Below, piece after piece: positions 44,624 through 53,663 of a DNA stretch of 64,000 bases (positions are counted from its first letter, which is position 1; each line of letters begins with the position of its first letter). Under the pieces are notes generated by a model. The model was not told the origin of the DNA. It did no database searches and saw nothing but the letters and a program-made list of their open reading frames with translations. This stretch comes from Hyphomicrobiales bacterium (lineage in GTDB: Bacteria; Pseudomonadota; Alphaproteobacteria; Rhizobiales; HXMU1428-3). A program made the position numbers and the translations under genes. The stretch is from positions 1 to 64,000 of the forward strand of contig JAJFHX010000046.1 of NCBI GenBank assembly GCA_021775425.1. Direction: 5' to 3'.

Positions 44624-47600
44624 TTAAGGAGATACAGGAAACAAATCATTCAGTTTTATCCGCTGAATTTTTCCAGAGGGCCCCTTCGGCAGTTCGGGTA
44701 AAAAATAAATCCGGTCAGGGGATTTAAACGCGCCTACTTTTTCACGGCATAAACTGATCAGCTCTTCTTCTGAAACGGCTGAACCTTCCTTCAGCATGAC
44801 CCCCGCTTCAATTCGTTGACCATAATCCTTGCAGGGTTGCGCAAATGCGGCCGCCTCAACAACATCCGGGTGGCTGTATAACGCATCGTCAATTTCACGC
44901 GGCGCAATATTCTCACCCCCTTTAATGATGATTTCCTTCAAACGTCCGGTAATAAAAACATAGCCATCCTCATCCATATGACCAAGGTCACCAGTACGAA
45001 GCCAGCCATCAGAGGTAAAATTATCTTTCGTAACTTCTTCGTTTTTAAAATAACACTGCATCACATTTGAACCACGCACCAGAACTTCGCCCTGCACCCC
45101 GCGCGCGACCTCATGAAAGGTTTCGTCGCAAACCATAATCTCATTTCCAAAAGCAATACCAGGTGAGCCAATCTTTCTCACCCCCGGTGGCAACGGGTTA
45201 GAAAGAATTTGCGCGGCCGTTTCTGTCAGCCCCATGGTCTCAATAATAGGGATGTTAAACTGTCCCTCAAACGCTTCCTGAATGTCTGGCGAAAGCGGCG
45301 CTGAAGCAGAACGACCAAATCTGAGTGAGGGAATAGATTCAAACGGCTCTCCATTTGTCTTAGCTTTATGCAGCAGATAAGAAATCTGCGTCGGCACCAC
45401 AGAAAACCAGCTGCACTCATTCTCCCGAATGGTCCGCCAGAATTCAGAAACAGAAAACCGCGGCGGGATAACAACACTCCCTCCAGAAACAAGCGGCCCG
45501 AATAAAGTCACACATAATCCATTGATATGATAAAGCGGCAGCGTACACAAAGCCCGGTCAGCATCGGTCAACTGGTGAGCCAGCGCCGTGTTCTTCCCAC
45601 CAGCCAATAAATTACCATGGGTCAGAACAACCCCTTTCGGCTGCCCCGTCGTGCCAGAGGTGTACATAAGCAGTCCCCGATCATCCCCGCTGACAGGCAC
45701 CGCTTCAAGTGCATAATGAATGTCAGCCGGGTCATCAAAAATCCCCCCCTCAGCAATATCAACAACCGGCACAGACAAACCGTCTTCGGCAATCACTTCA
45801 TTGATAATCTCACGGCTTGGCGCGTCAGTTAAAATCAACTTTGCTTCAGAATGATCGAGAATATAGGCAAGTGTTTTTTTACCCGAAACCAGATTAAGCG
45901 CAGTCGCAACAAATCCACCATACATAATCCCGAGTATGGTGATCGCAGAAGAAGGACTGTTTCCCAGCGCATAAGCAACAGAAGACCCGGGCTCAATATC
46001 CATGGCCCGGATATGTGCCGCTACATGGGCGGCTTTTTCTCTCAATTCCCGGTAATTAATCTTTTTTTTTGCGCCAGAAGCTGAACCAGCCTCAGAAACA
46101 GCATCAATCACAAACACTTCATTCGGCGAATTTGCCGCCCGCTCATCAATCATATCCCGAACAGAGCCTGTCGCCTGACCGGGTTTCAAAGACGTACCAC
46201 CCGTATCAGATGAAGTCTTCTCCCAGTAATTTGCAAAAACATCATCCAGTGACGGCTCATTGCTCGGTATCGTCCTGACAATTTTCGTAATATTCATCAA
46301 GTGCTTATGATTGAAATTCTCATCAATTGAATTCCCACCCCACGAACCACATCCCATTGAGAGTGAAAACGGCATACCGTTATCAAAAGAGCCGCCTGTT
46401 GCAAAACAATGCGCCTGGTTAACAATCACCCGGCAGGTAGGCATTTCCAGTCCAAGCTGAACGGCTCTTGCATCACTTTCAGTATGCAATCCGATCGAAT
46501 GGCCCGCCCCCTGATGGTCCATAATTTGCGCGGCCACCCGTTTGGCATCATCAAAATCTGAAGCCCGGTAAATCGTCGTGACCAATGATAGTTTTTCACC
46601 CGATTCAGGATAATCAGCCCCAATCCCAGCCCCTTCAATCAACAGAAACTTGGCGCTTTCCGCATCAGCAACTTCCACTTCCGCGACCCTGATCACCTGG
46701 TCGATGTCATGCGCGATAATATCCCGATTGAGGTGCCCGTTCTGGAAAAGAGCCGTCTTCATTTTTTCTGAATTCGGCCCATCCAGCAACCGGCCACCAG
46801 CCTGATGCAACTGAGCCATAAATGCGTCATAAACAGCATCAACAACCACCAGTACATTTTCAGAAGAACACGACGTTGCATTGTCAAAACATTTCGAAGC
46901 TGTGATTTTTTCCGCTGCATCCTGAAGGTTTGCCGTTTCGTCAACAATCACAGTCACATTCCCGGCTCCAACACCGATCGCCGGTGTGCCGGATGAATAA
47001 GCCCGCCTCACATTATCCTGACTGCCTGTCACAACCAGCAGGTCGCAAAGCTCCATCAACCGCTGCGTTTTCACTTTTGATGAAGGTGAAGGAACTATCT
47101 GCACCAGATCATGATCAAGCCCAAGCTTGTCAAATTCAGCATGGATGTAACCAACCAGCTTTTCACAAACCGAAACCCCTTTCGGTGATGGCGAGAGTAT
47201 AATCGCATTGCCGCATTTTAGCGCATTGATGATATTATTCGCTGGCGTCGCGACAGGGTTGGTCGAAGGCACAACAGCCCCAACCACACCAACGGGGCGA
47301 GCAATTTTGGTAATCCCCGTTTTCGGGTCATCTTCTATTATTCCGCAAGTGCTGGAATGTTGAATGTCTCTTAAAACCCCAAGTGTCTTGCGGTGGTTTT
47401 TAATAATTTTATCCTGAACATTGCCAAGCCCCGTGGTCTCAACAGCCATATGTGCAAGTTCACTGTTCCGGCCTGGCTCCATCAATGCCCAGGCGGCTGC
47501 CAATGCAGCATTGTCATATCGCCCCTGATCAGCACCAGCTTCAAAAGCTTTCTGTGCTTTTTTCGCTTTCAATATCATTTCATCAATAATGAGTGCTTCT

Positions 47601-47641
47601 TGCGAGATTTCCTGTTGCATTGTTTGAGCGGCCATCTTCAT
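44624..47641 (-). CDS. Bifunctional acylating aldehyde dehydrogenase / AMP-forming CoA ligase (SauS-SauT-like fusion)
   Basis: One uninterrupted 1005-codon frame. Residues 1 to about 470 are a CoA-acylating aldehyde dehydrogenase: PVGVVGAVVPSTNPVATP, GNAIILSPSPKG, LVVTGSQDNVRRAYSSG, and the catalytic Cys in DNATSCSSENVLV (about 258). From about 500 an acyl-CoA synthetase follows: YTSGTTGQPKGVVLTHGN (about 659), GLTETAAQI, GWLRTGDLG, GRLKEIIIKGGENI and the C-terminal lysine in SGKIQRIKL. In sulfoacetate users these activities are two proteins, SauT (sulfoacetate to sulfoacetyl-CoA) and SauS (to sulfoacetaldehyde). Here they form one chain between a carboxylate transporter and pta, with xsc in the same region. 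Sulfoacetate as substrate is inferred. Start at ATG 47641 or 47635. Confidence 0.85.
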   Translation of the reverse strand: MKMAAQTMQQEISQEALIIDEMILKAKKAQKAFEAGADQGRYDNAALAAAWALMEPGRNSELAHMAVETTGLGNVQDKIIKNHRKTLGVLRDIQHSSTCGIIEDDPKTGITKIARPVGVVGAVVPSTNPVATPANNIINALKCGNAIILSPSPKGVSVCEKLVGYIHAEFDKLGLDHDLVQIVPSPSSKVKTQRLMELCDLLVVTGSQDNVRRAYSSGTPAIGVGAGNVTVIVDETANLQDAAEKITASKCFDNATSCSSENVLVVVDAVYDAFMAQLHQAGGRLLDGPNSEKMKTALFQNGHLNRDIIAHDIDQVIRVAEVEVADAESAKFLLIEGAGIGADYPESGEKLSLVTTIYRASDFDDAKRVAAQIMDHQGAGHSIGLHTESDARAVQLGLEMPTCRVIVNQAHCFATGGSFDNGMPFSLSMGCGSWGGNSIDENFNHKHLMNITKIVRTIPSNEPSLDDVFANYWEKTSSDTGGTSLKPGQATGSVRDMIDERAANSPNEVFVIDAVSEAGSASGAKKKINYRELREKAAHVAAHIRAMDIEPGSSVAYALGNSPSSAITILGIMYGGFVATALNLVSGKKTLAYILDHSEAKLILTDAPSREIINEVIAEDGLSVPVVDIAEGGIFDDPADIHYALEAVPVSGDDRGLLMYTSGTTGQPKGVVLTHGNLLAGGKNTALAHQLTDADRALCTLPLYHINGLCVTLFGPLVSGGSVVIPPRFSVSEFWRTIRENECSWFSVVPTQISYLLHKAKTNGEPFESIPSLRFGRSASAPLSPDIQEAFEGQFNIPIIETMGLTETAAQILSNPLPPGVRKIGSPGIAFGNEIMVCDETFHEVARGVQGEVLVRGSNVMQCYFKNEEVTKDNFTSDGWLRTGDLGHMDEDGYVFITGRLKEIIIKGGENIAPREIDDALYSHPDVVEAAAFAQPCKDYGQRIEAGVMLKEGSAVSEEELISLCREKVGAFKSPDRIYFLPELPKGPSGKIQRIKLNDLFPVSP

Positions 47642-47668
47642 ATCCAGTTATTAAATAATTTGAGAGGT

Positions 47669-47704
47669 CTTCGCAGGCATTCCCGAACTGGAATGCCTGC
47701 GAAG
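47669..47704. promoter_or_regulatory. Strong hairpin between tctC and the fusion gene
   Basis: A perfect 15-bp stem (CTTCGCAGGCATTCC with GGAATGCCTGCGAAG) and a six-base loop lie 19 bases after the tctC stop. On the minus strand no run of Ts follows directly, so it is more likely an mRNA-stabilising or attenuating hairpin that raises the binding protein over the enzyme than a full terminator. Confidence 0.6.
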
Positions 47705-47722
47705 TTGATTTTTGTTTGAGTT

Positions 47723-48694
47723 TTAAAGTCCTTTAAGCAACTCTTTCAGAGTGGCCTCACGAGCAGCCCACATCTTCTGAACTTCCTCACGTGTCATGAT
47801 ATTCATCGGAGAGCCACCAGCAGACATTTTCGATGCCACACGCTTATGCTTAAACATCAGCGGCACTTGCGCAGCAAGCTTGTCGATAACCGCCTGAGGT
47901 GTTCCTTTAGGAACCATCAGACCGCGGTAATTCACGGATGAATTATCAACATCAAGACCGGCTTCTTTCAAAGTCGGCACATCAGGTAAAAATTCTTTAT
48001 TCCGCTTCAGATCAGCAACACCCAGAATTTTAATGTTGCCCGCTTTTTCTGCACGGTAAGCATCAGAAAGATTGTTAATGCCAGCCATAACATCGCCAGC
48101 AATCACAGCCTTCATCGCAGCCGCACCGCCACCTTTGGTTGGAATATAAGCAAGCTTGCAAGAACAGGCCTTCTCAATCTGCAAAGCAGCAATATGGTGA
48201 CCCACAAAAAGCCCGGCACCGGATGTCGTCACTTTACCAGCGTTCTCTTTGGCAAATTTAATCAGATCTTCCATTGAATTGAATTTGCTGTCTTTGCCGA
48301 CAACCACAACAGCCGGGTCTTCCCCCCAGTTGGCAATCGGTTCAAAACTATCAGCAGAATAACTCACGCCGCCCTTGATTGATTGCGCGATAAAATGCGG
48401 AATATTATAGGCTGAAAGCGTGTAGCCATCCTTGTCTGCTTCTGACGCAAACCAGTTCCAGCCAACACGGCCACCAGCACCAGGTTTGTTGATGATATAG
48501 ATCGGCTGACCAAGAATATCTTTATTCCCGGCAACCATAGTCACAATCCGTGCCTGAAAGTCAGTCGCACCACCAGCTCCATAAGATACAGCAACACCTA
48601 TCGGCCTGCTCGGATAGTCCTCGGCCATAAGCGAACTGCTCGAAAGTGCAAAGGCCGATAAGCCTATAGCGATTGTTTTAATCAGTGTTTTCAT
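47723..48694 (-). CDS. tctC: TTT-family solute-binding protein (TctC)
   Basis: A 323-residue periplasmic binding protein of the tripartite tricarboxylate transporter (Bug) family. It starts at ATG 48694 behind GGGAGGAA. The signal peptide (KTIAIGLSAFALSSSSLMAED) ends before YPSRPIGVAVSYGAGGATD, the usual opening, and NKPGAGGRVGW and VPTLKEAGLD are family motifs. It delivers a carboxylate-type ligand to TctA/TctB. Two cysteines (ACSCK) near the middle are unusual. Given the neighbouring CoA ligase, sulfoacetate is the likely ligand (inference). Confidence 0.92.
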   Translation of the reverse strand: MKTLIKTIAIGLSAFALSSSSLMAEDYPSRPIGVAVSYGAGGATDFQARIVTMVAGNKDILGQPIYIINKPGAGGRVGWNWFASEADKDGYTLSAYNIPHFIAQSIKGGVSYSADSFEPIANWGEDPAVVVVGKDSKFNSMEDLIKFAKENAGKVTTSGAGLFVGHHIAALQIEKACSCKLAYIPTKGGGAAAMKAVIAGDVMAGINNLSDAYRAEKAGNIKILGVADLKRNKEFLPDVPTLKEAGLDVDNSSVNYRGLMVPKGTPQAVIDKLAAQVPLMFKHKRVASKMSAGGSPMNIMTREEVQKMWAAREATLKELLKGL

Positions 48695-48740
48695 TGGTAT
48701 TCCTCCCTTGGATTTTTTAAAAGTCATTTTAATTCCACTG

Positions 48741-49202
48741 CTAGAAAAACAGGCCTCTTGGTGTTTGCACCTTCAAAAGAAGTGAAAAAAGGCCATAGAT
48801 CACCGCCATAAAAACGGCAGTGATGAAAACCCGCTTGCCCCAGTCTTTCATGCTGGAAAGGGGCACCGGATCATAAATTGAATAGATCGTCAGAAACGCA
48901 GCAAAAGAAGCACAATAAAAGCCAAGCCACTTGGCTGCGAAAAATGCATAAATCGACATAACAACCAGCCCGGGCATCAGGTTTATAAAACTCTCAGCAG
49001 AAACCCCACCCCCGACCTTCGACTGCCCAAGCGCCGCCCGGCTAAAATTCCAGAATGCCAGAATGATGAACGCGACGGAAATCAGTCTTGGGAATAAAAA
49101 TGCCTGAGCCGGTTGCTGCGTAAAACTCAGCCACGTCACGATAGCTGCGACCGCTAAAACGATTATGGCAGGTATCAGATGCTGTATGCGTGAAGCTGTC
49201 AT
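48741..49202 (-). CDS. tctB: TTT transporter small membrane subunit (TctB)
   Basis: A 153-residue protein with four hydrophobic segments, the usual size and topology of TctB. It overlaps the end of tctA by four bases and is followed by tctC, the standard A-B-C order. It helps TctA in sodium- or proton-driven uptake. Confidence 0.9.
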   Translation of the reverse strand: MTASRIQHLIPAIIVLAVAAIVTWLSFTQQPAQAFLFPRLISVAFIILAFWNFSRAALGQSKVGGGVSAESFINLMPGLVVMSIYAFFAAKWLGFYCASFAAFLTIYSIYDPVPLSSMKDWGKRVFITAVFMAVIYGLFSLLLKVQTPRGLFF

Positions 49203-50713
49203 GATTTTGCTCCTGCTTCTAAAGTGGTTTCCTTTTGCTCAAGCATGTTGGTCCAGAAACTATACCCAACAGAAGCGATCACCAGCACCACAAGGAAAAT
49301 ATTCAGCGGCCCGGTAAGGAAATATTCCAAAGGCCCGTTTTGTGCGTTTGAGATCAAAGCCCCCTGAATGAAGTTCGCTTCAGCAATCGGCCCGAGAATA
49401 AGCCCAAGCACAAGCGGTGCGGCAGAAAAGCCAAATTTTTCAAGGAAAAACATGCCCACACCAAGCGTGAGCATAATGTAAACATCACTCATTGATTGCT
49501 GAACGGAATAAGACCCGAACAATGCCAACACCATAACAGCTGCCGCCATAATCGGTTGCGGCGCCCGGGCAATACGTGCAGCCCATGTTGCTGTATAAAT
49601 TCCGAAAATAACCATCAACACCTGACCAACCAGCATGGAGTTAATAAACGTCCACGCCACTTTCGGGTGATTGTCAAACAGATCAGTTCCGGGGAAAATC
49701 CCATGAATGAGAAGCCCGCCCAATAAGACTGCTGCCGTCGGGCTACCGGGAATAGAAAGTGTCAGCAGCGGAACGAGGGAGGGTCCAACCATAGCATTAT
49801 TGGCTGATTCCGCTGCGATGACACCTTCAGAATGGCCAGTGCCAAACTTCTTCTTGTGTTTAGAAAATTTACGCGATTGATCATAAGCAACAAGCCCGGC
49901 GATCTGGCCGCCAACACCCGGAATGAGGCCGATGATAGAGCCAACAATAGTGCCGATAGATAAAGCCCGGCCACTCCGCCCTAATTCTCTGGCAGAATCC
50001 ATAATAGATTGTTTCGGCACCTGAACGGTTTCAATCTCAGCATTACGCCGGCCTTTTGCAAACATATCCAGTACTTGGGGGATCGCAAACAAACCAATTA
50101 AAGCAGGGATAATATTAATGCCGCCCGTAAGTGAACTTGAAAAAATAAACCGCTGCGCCCCTTGAATGTCATCATAACCAATCATTGAAAGCCACAATCC
50201 GATACAACCTGAAAGCAGCCCCTTAACGAATGATTTTGAATCAAGCGATCCGATCACGGTCACACCAAGAATGGCCAGCCAGAACAAATGCGAAGGCCCA
50301 AACGCCAGCGCCCATTTGGCAAGCAGCGGCGTTAAAAAAATCAACAGCAACACCCCTATGATGCCACCAACACCCGATGAGAGAAATGAAAGATGAAGCG
50401 CACGCGCGCCCTCACCTTTTTTCGCCATTTCAAAACCATCAAGCGACGTTGCTATATTCGCTGGCGCCCCGGGAATTTTGAGGAGAATAGCACTCACTGC
50501 CCCGCCAGCCACAGTCGATGTATAAGCCGCCCCCAAAAGAATAAGCCCCTGTGTGGGAGCCAACTGAAACGTAAAAGGAATAAGCAGCGCAACCGCCATA
50601 GTCGGCGAAAGGCCGGGCGTTGCGCCTAAAATCAGTCCACCAATAGTTCCAACCAGCAAAAGCATAAAAGAAATGGGCTCAAAAACGCCCCCAAAATGAT
50701 TGAGAAACTCCAT
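49199..50713 (-). CDS. tctA: TTT transporter large membrane subunit (TctA)
   Basis: A 504-residue permease with about twelve membrane segments. The opening GGLILGATPGLSPTMAVALLIPFT and the second GSIIGLIPGVGGQIAGLVAYDQ (quoted in part) are the two family repeats, with GVIAAESANNAMVGPSLVPLLTLSIPG. It starts behind GGGAGA and is the first gene of the tctA-tctB-tctC-fusion-pta unit. The shared operator lies 100 bases upstream. Confidence 0.94.
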   Translation of the reverse strand: MEFLNHFGGVFEPISFMLLLVGTIGGLILGATPGLSPTMAVALLIPFTFQLAPTQGLILLGAAYTSTVAGGAVSAILLKIPGAPANIATSLDGFEMAKKGEGARALHLSFLSSGVGGIIGVLLLIFLTPLLAKWALAFGPSHLFWLAILGVTVIGSLDSKSFVKGLLSGCIGLWLSMIGYDDIQGAQRFIFSSSLTGGINIIPALIGLFAIPQVLDMFAKGRRNAEIETVQVPKQSIMDSARELGRSGRALSIGTIVGSIIGLIPGVGGQIAGLVAYDQSRKFSKHKKKFGTGHSEGVIAAESANNAMVGPSLVPLLTLSIPGSPTAAVLLGGLLIHGIFPGTDLFDNHPKVAWTFINSMLVGQVLMVIFGIYTATWAARIARAPQPIMAAAVMVLALFGSYSVQQSMSDVYIMLTLGVGMFFLEKFGFSAAPLVLGLILGPIAEANFIQGALISNAQNGPLEYFLTGPLNIFLVVLVIASVGYSFWTNMLEQKETTLEAGAKS

Positions 50714-50812
50714 TTAAAAACGATCTCCCTACCCAGATATTAAGAAGCTAATTTTGTTTTTTTGCGCTTCTTTGGAGTATTTTTTTCATTATTTATCTAA
50801 CTAATCTAACTC

Positions 50813-50840
50813 ATGAAAATAAAAATACAAACGTTTACAT
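50813..50840. promoter_or_regulatory. LacI-family operator, copy 1
   Basis: This 28-base block matches 58844-58871 in 27 positions. Its core TACAAACGTTTACAT is centred on the palindromic AAACGTTT, typical of LacI-family operators. It lies between the divergent tctA and lacI-type genes and overlaps where the -35 boxes of both should be. Confidence 0.75.
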
Positions 50841-50847
50841 TTTTTGC

Positions 50848-50853
50848 TATAAT
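50848..50853 (+). promoter_or_regulatory. -10 box of the LacI-family gene, leaderless transcript likely
   Basis: A perfect TATAAT ends seven bases before the ATG at 50860, so transcription should begin at or next to the start codon. There is no ribosome site between. Confidence 0.55.
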
Positions 50854-50859
50854 CCCCTC

Positions 50860-51891
50860 ATGAAACGAAAAAGATCGAGAAAAGGGGCTCCTGGAATTGT
50901 TGAAGTCGCCGCCAGAGCCGGCGTCTCCATCGCCACAGTCTCACGCGCCTTTAATGAACCTGAAAAAGTCCGAGGGCCAACACGCGTTCGCATTGAAGAA
51001 GCCGCAAATGACCTTGGCTATATTCGCGACCGTATGGCCGGCACGCTCCATAACCGGTTTTCAGGCACCATCGGCCTCATTGTCCCTACCATCGACAACG
51101 CCATTTTCGCCGAACTGATTGAAAGCTTCTCCGCCCGCTTGCTCGATCATGACAGGACCACCTTAATCGCTTCAAATGGTTATGACCTGGCGCAGGAAGT
51201 TCCCATCGTTCGCTCCCTTCTTGAGCGCCGCATAGATGGCATCGCCCTTGTCGGGCTCGACCATGAAGAAGTCCCACTCACCATGCTATCGCAAAGAGAT
51301 GTTCCCATCATCTCAATCTGGAACTACCAGCAAGACGCAACCATCCCCTGCATCGGTTCAGATAATCATCAGGCAGGTTCCATCGTCACGGAACACATCC
51401 TCAACCTTGGTCATAAAGATATCGCGTTTTTGTTTCCGGAAACGACCAATAATGACCGGGCTCGCAACAGAAGAGAAGGCGCGATGCGTGCCATCGCAGC
51501 CTCTGGCCTTAACCTGCCAGAAGAGCGAATAATCACCTGTGGGTATAATATTGAAACAGCCAAAAGAATAACCCGGCAATTGCTGAACGATAATCCGCCA
51601 ACCGCCATCATTTGCGGCAATGACGTCATCGCCAGAGGAGCGATCTATGCCTGCCACGCAGAAAACATTCCGGTTCCTGAAAAAATCTCAATCGTCGGCA
51701 TCGGCGATTTCACCGGGTCATCTTCAATGGAACCGGGGCTGACAACCGTTCGTTTTCACGCCCGCAAAATCGGCAAATTAGCGGCAGACGTCATTGTCAA
51801 TATGAGTGAAACCGGCTTTGACCCATCCCCTTTTTCTCAAAAGGTCGATTTGTCATTTTATGACAGAGGCTCAACCAGAAGGTTAAACTGA
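50860..51891 (+). CDS. LacI-family transcription regulator of sulfonate genes
   Basis: A 343-residue regulator. The N-terminal DNA-binding helix-turn-helix and hinge read VEVAARAGVSIATVSRAFN and then IRDRMAGTL. The rest is a periplasmic-binding-protein-like sensor domain (TIGLIVPTIDNAIFAELIE, AIICGNDVIARGAIY, ISIVGIGDF). It is divergent from tctA, with the AAACGTTT operator between, and a second such site precedes the sulP-soe unit. It is therefore likely a repressor released by a sulfonate or its metabolite. The inducer is unknown. The sensor start follows an odd poly-basic N terminus (MKRKRSRKGAP). Confidence 0.92.
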   Translation: MKRKRSRKGAPGIVEVAARAGVSIATVSRAFNEPEKVRGPTRVRIEEAANDLGYIRDRMAGTLHNRFSGTIGLIVPTIDNAIFAELIESFSARLLDHDRTTLIASNGYDLAQEVPIVRSLLERRIDGIALVGLDHEEVPLTMLSQRDVPIISIWNYQQDATIPCIGSDNHQAGSIVTEHILNLGHKDIAFLFPETTNNDRARNRREGAMRAIAASGLNLPEERIITCGYNIETAKRITRQLLNDNPPTAIICGNDVIARGAIYACHAENIPVPEKISIVGIGDFTGSSSMEPGLTTVRFHARKIGKLAADVIVNMSETGFDPSPFSQKVDLSFYDRGSTRRLN

Positions 51892-51934
51892 AACAGTCAT
51901 TAATTGGAAACACCCCCCAGATGGGTAAACGCAA

Positions 51935-52894
51935 CTAAGCCGCTTCCATTCCGTAAAACACATTCACCGTGTGTGTCGCTTCAGCAAAAAACAACCAGCG
52001 CTCAAGAATAACACCAATTGAGACCGCGCCAAGGGCAATAAGCCCCCCGATAACACTCAGCCAGTTCACCCCAAGTAGCGCCACGCAGATCATCAATATC
52101 GGAATTAGAAACAAACAGAGGTAACTATATAGTCTTAATTTCAGCGCATGTTTTCGCGCCACTTTAAAGCCCATTTCCCGCATCACAAAATTAGGTGTTG
52201 AATGCGGTGGGTCGAGCGGGGTTATCTTGCCTGAAGGGCCAAACAACCGCCAAAGCCCGGTCGCAGCTTCTGCCGTATATTTTGTCCCAAGCGAATCAAT
52301 GCTGTGCCAGTAGAGATGCTTCAAAACCAGAGCGACACTCAATAAAAATAATGTCACCCCAAGCGACCACCCGCTATTCACCCCAAAAAGAATGAGCAAA
52401 AACTGAAACAGAACCGCCCCTGTTGCCAGGCCAAGCGCCAGATAAACATAAGGAACCAATACCAGATTCCACTGACGGATCGTCCGAAGCGACGCATAAA
52501 TCATCCCCGTACAATAAATCGTCACAATCGCAGCCAGGATTGTCAGCGCAGACAAAAACGACCAGAGCTGTTCATCACCGACCGAAAATATCCAGCCAAA
52601 AGCCAGCAGCACAGCCGGAATAAAACTGACTACCGCGGCACCCCCTTCACGTGATAACCACGAAGTCTTCCACTGGCTAAACGCCCGCCAAGCCCGCTCC
52701 GGGTGCCCAAGGTGAAAGGTTGAAGAAATCAAGCCAAAAGTCACCAGCCCAAGCGCGATGCTGAACGAGGTGAACATAAAAAGAGGCTCAACTGGTATCA
52801 GCCCTAATGCGCCAAACAAACACAACAGAATAAGCAGGCCATAACCCGCCCCTGAAGCCGTTGTGAAAAATATAACTGAGTATGAAGGATGCAT
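51935..52894 (-). CDS. soeC: Membrane anchor subunit of a molybdoenzyme, SoeC/DmsC-like
   Basis: A 319-residue protein with about eight membrane segments, the DmsC family that anchors molybdenum enzymes and passes electrons to the quinone pool. It starts MHPSYSVIFFTTASGAGYGLLILL and has a GHPERAWRAFSQWKTSWLSREG loop (quoted in part as GHPERAWRAFSQWKTSW), a family motif. It lies ten bases after the iron-sulfur subunit. In SoeABC this subunit keeps the enzyme on the cytoplasmic side of the membrane. Confidence 0.8.
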   Translation of the reverse strand: MHPSYSVIFFTTASGAGYGLLILLCLFGALGLIPVEPLFMFTSFSIALGLVTFGLISSTFHLGHPERAWRAFSQWKTSWLSREGGAAVVSFIPAVLLAFGWIFSVGDEQLWSFLSALTILAAIVTIYCTGMIYASLRTIRQWNLVLVPYVYLALGLATGAVLFQFLLILFGVNSGWSLGVTLFLLSVALVLKHLYWHSIDSLGTKYTAEAATGLWRLFGPSGKITPLDPPHSTPNFVMREMGFKVARKHALKLRLYSYLCLFLIPILMICVALLGVNWLSVIGGLIALGAVSIGVILERWLFFAEATHTVNVFYGMEAA

Positions 52895-52904
52895 CTGTCT
52901 CTCC

Positions 52905-53663
52905 CTATCTCGATAATTTCTTATCAGCCCAGGAAAAAATCAGATCCATGGCAGATTTTGAATTTTGTTGCGGCTGGCTCAACGGAATTTCCTGTTTAAC
53001 ATCAGCTGCTGCCAGCCCGTTTTTCCGTGCCCTTGGCGGCAGATATTTATTCACCGGCTTATAATCAAACTCAGGCAACAAATCATAACCAGAGCGCTCT
53101 TCAACCAGCTTAGAAACATCACTGGTCGGGTCACCTAGGTCACCAAAATGTCTGGCCCCCGTCGGGCACGCCCGAACACAGGCAGGCACCCGGTCAACCT
53201 CATCAAGTGTCTCGTTATAAATCCGGTCAACACAAAGCGTGCATTTCTTCATCACCCCCTGATCGAGATCATATTCCCGCGCCCCGTATGGACAAGCCCA
53301 TGAACATAATTTGCAGCCAATGCACGTATCTGGGTTAACAAGAACAATGCCATCTTCTTCCCGTTTATAAGACGCCCCTGTCGGGCAAACGGTCACACAA
53401 TCAGGCTCTTCACAATGCAGGCAGGAACGTGGAAAATGCACAGTCTGACTTTGCGTTTCACTCACCACTTCATAACTGTGTACCCGGTTAAGCCAGCTGC
53501 CATGCGGGTCTTTGCCATAAGGGTCCTGGTCCGTCAGCGGGCCGGAATAGCCACTTGTATTCCATTCCTTACAACTCGTCGCACAGGCATGACAGCCCAC
53601 ACAAATATCAAGATCAATCACAAGGCCGAGTTTTTTATTCGTTGCTTCTGGTAAACTGGTCAT
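52905..53663 (-). CDS. soeB: Iron-sulfur subunit of a molybdoenzyme, SoeB/DmsB-like
   Basis: A 252-residue protein with four [4Fe-4S] clusters' worth of cysteines: CVGCHACATSCKEWN, CLHCEEPDCVTVCPTGA, CIGCKLCSWACPYG, and CTLCVDRI with CVRACPTGA. It links the molybdenum subunit to the membrane anchor. It overlaps soeA by four bases. It has no export signal, as expected for a cytoplasmic sulfite-oxidising enzyme. Confidence 0.85.
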   Translation of the reverse strand: MTSLPEATNKKLGLVIDLDICVGCHACATSCKEWNTSGYSGPLTDQDPYGKDPHGSWLNRVHSYEVVSETQSQTVHFPRSCLHCEEPDCVTVCPTGASYKREEDGIVLVNPDTCIGCKLCSWACPYGAREYDLDQGVMKKCTLCVDRIYNETLDEVDRVPACVRACPTGARHFGDLGDPTSDVSKLVEERSGYDLLPEFDYKPVNKYLPPRARKNGLAAADVKQEIPLSQPQQNSKSAMDLIFSWADKKLSR

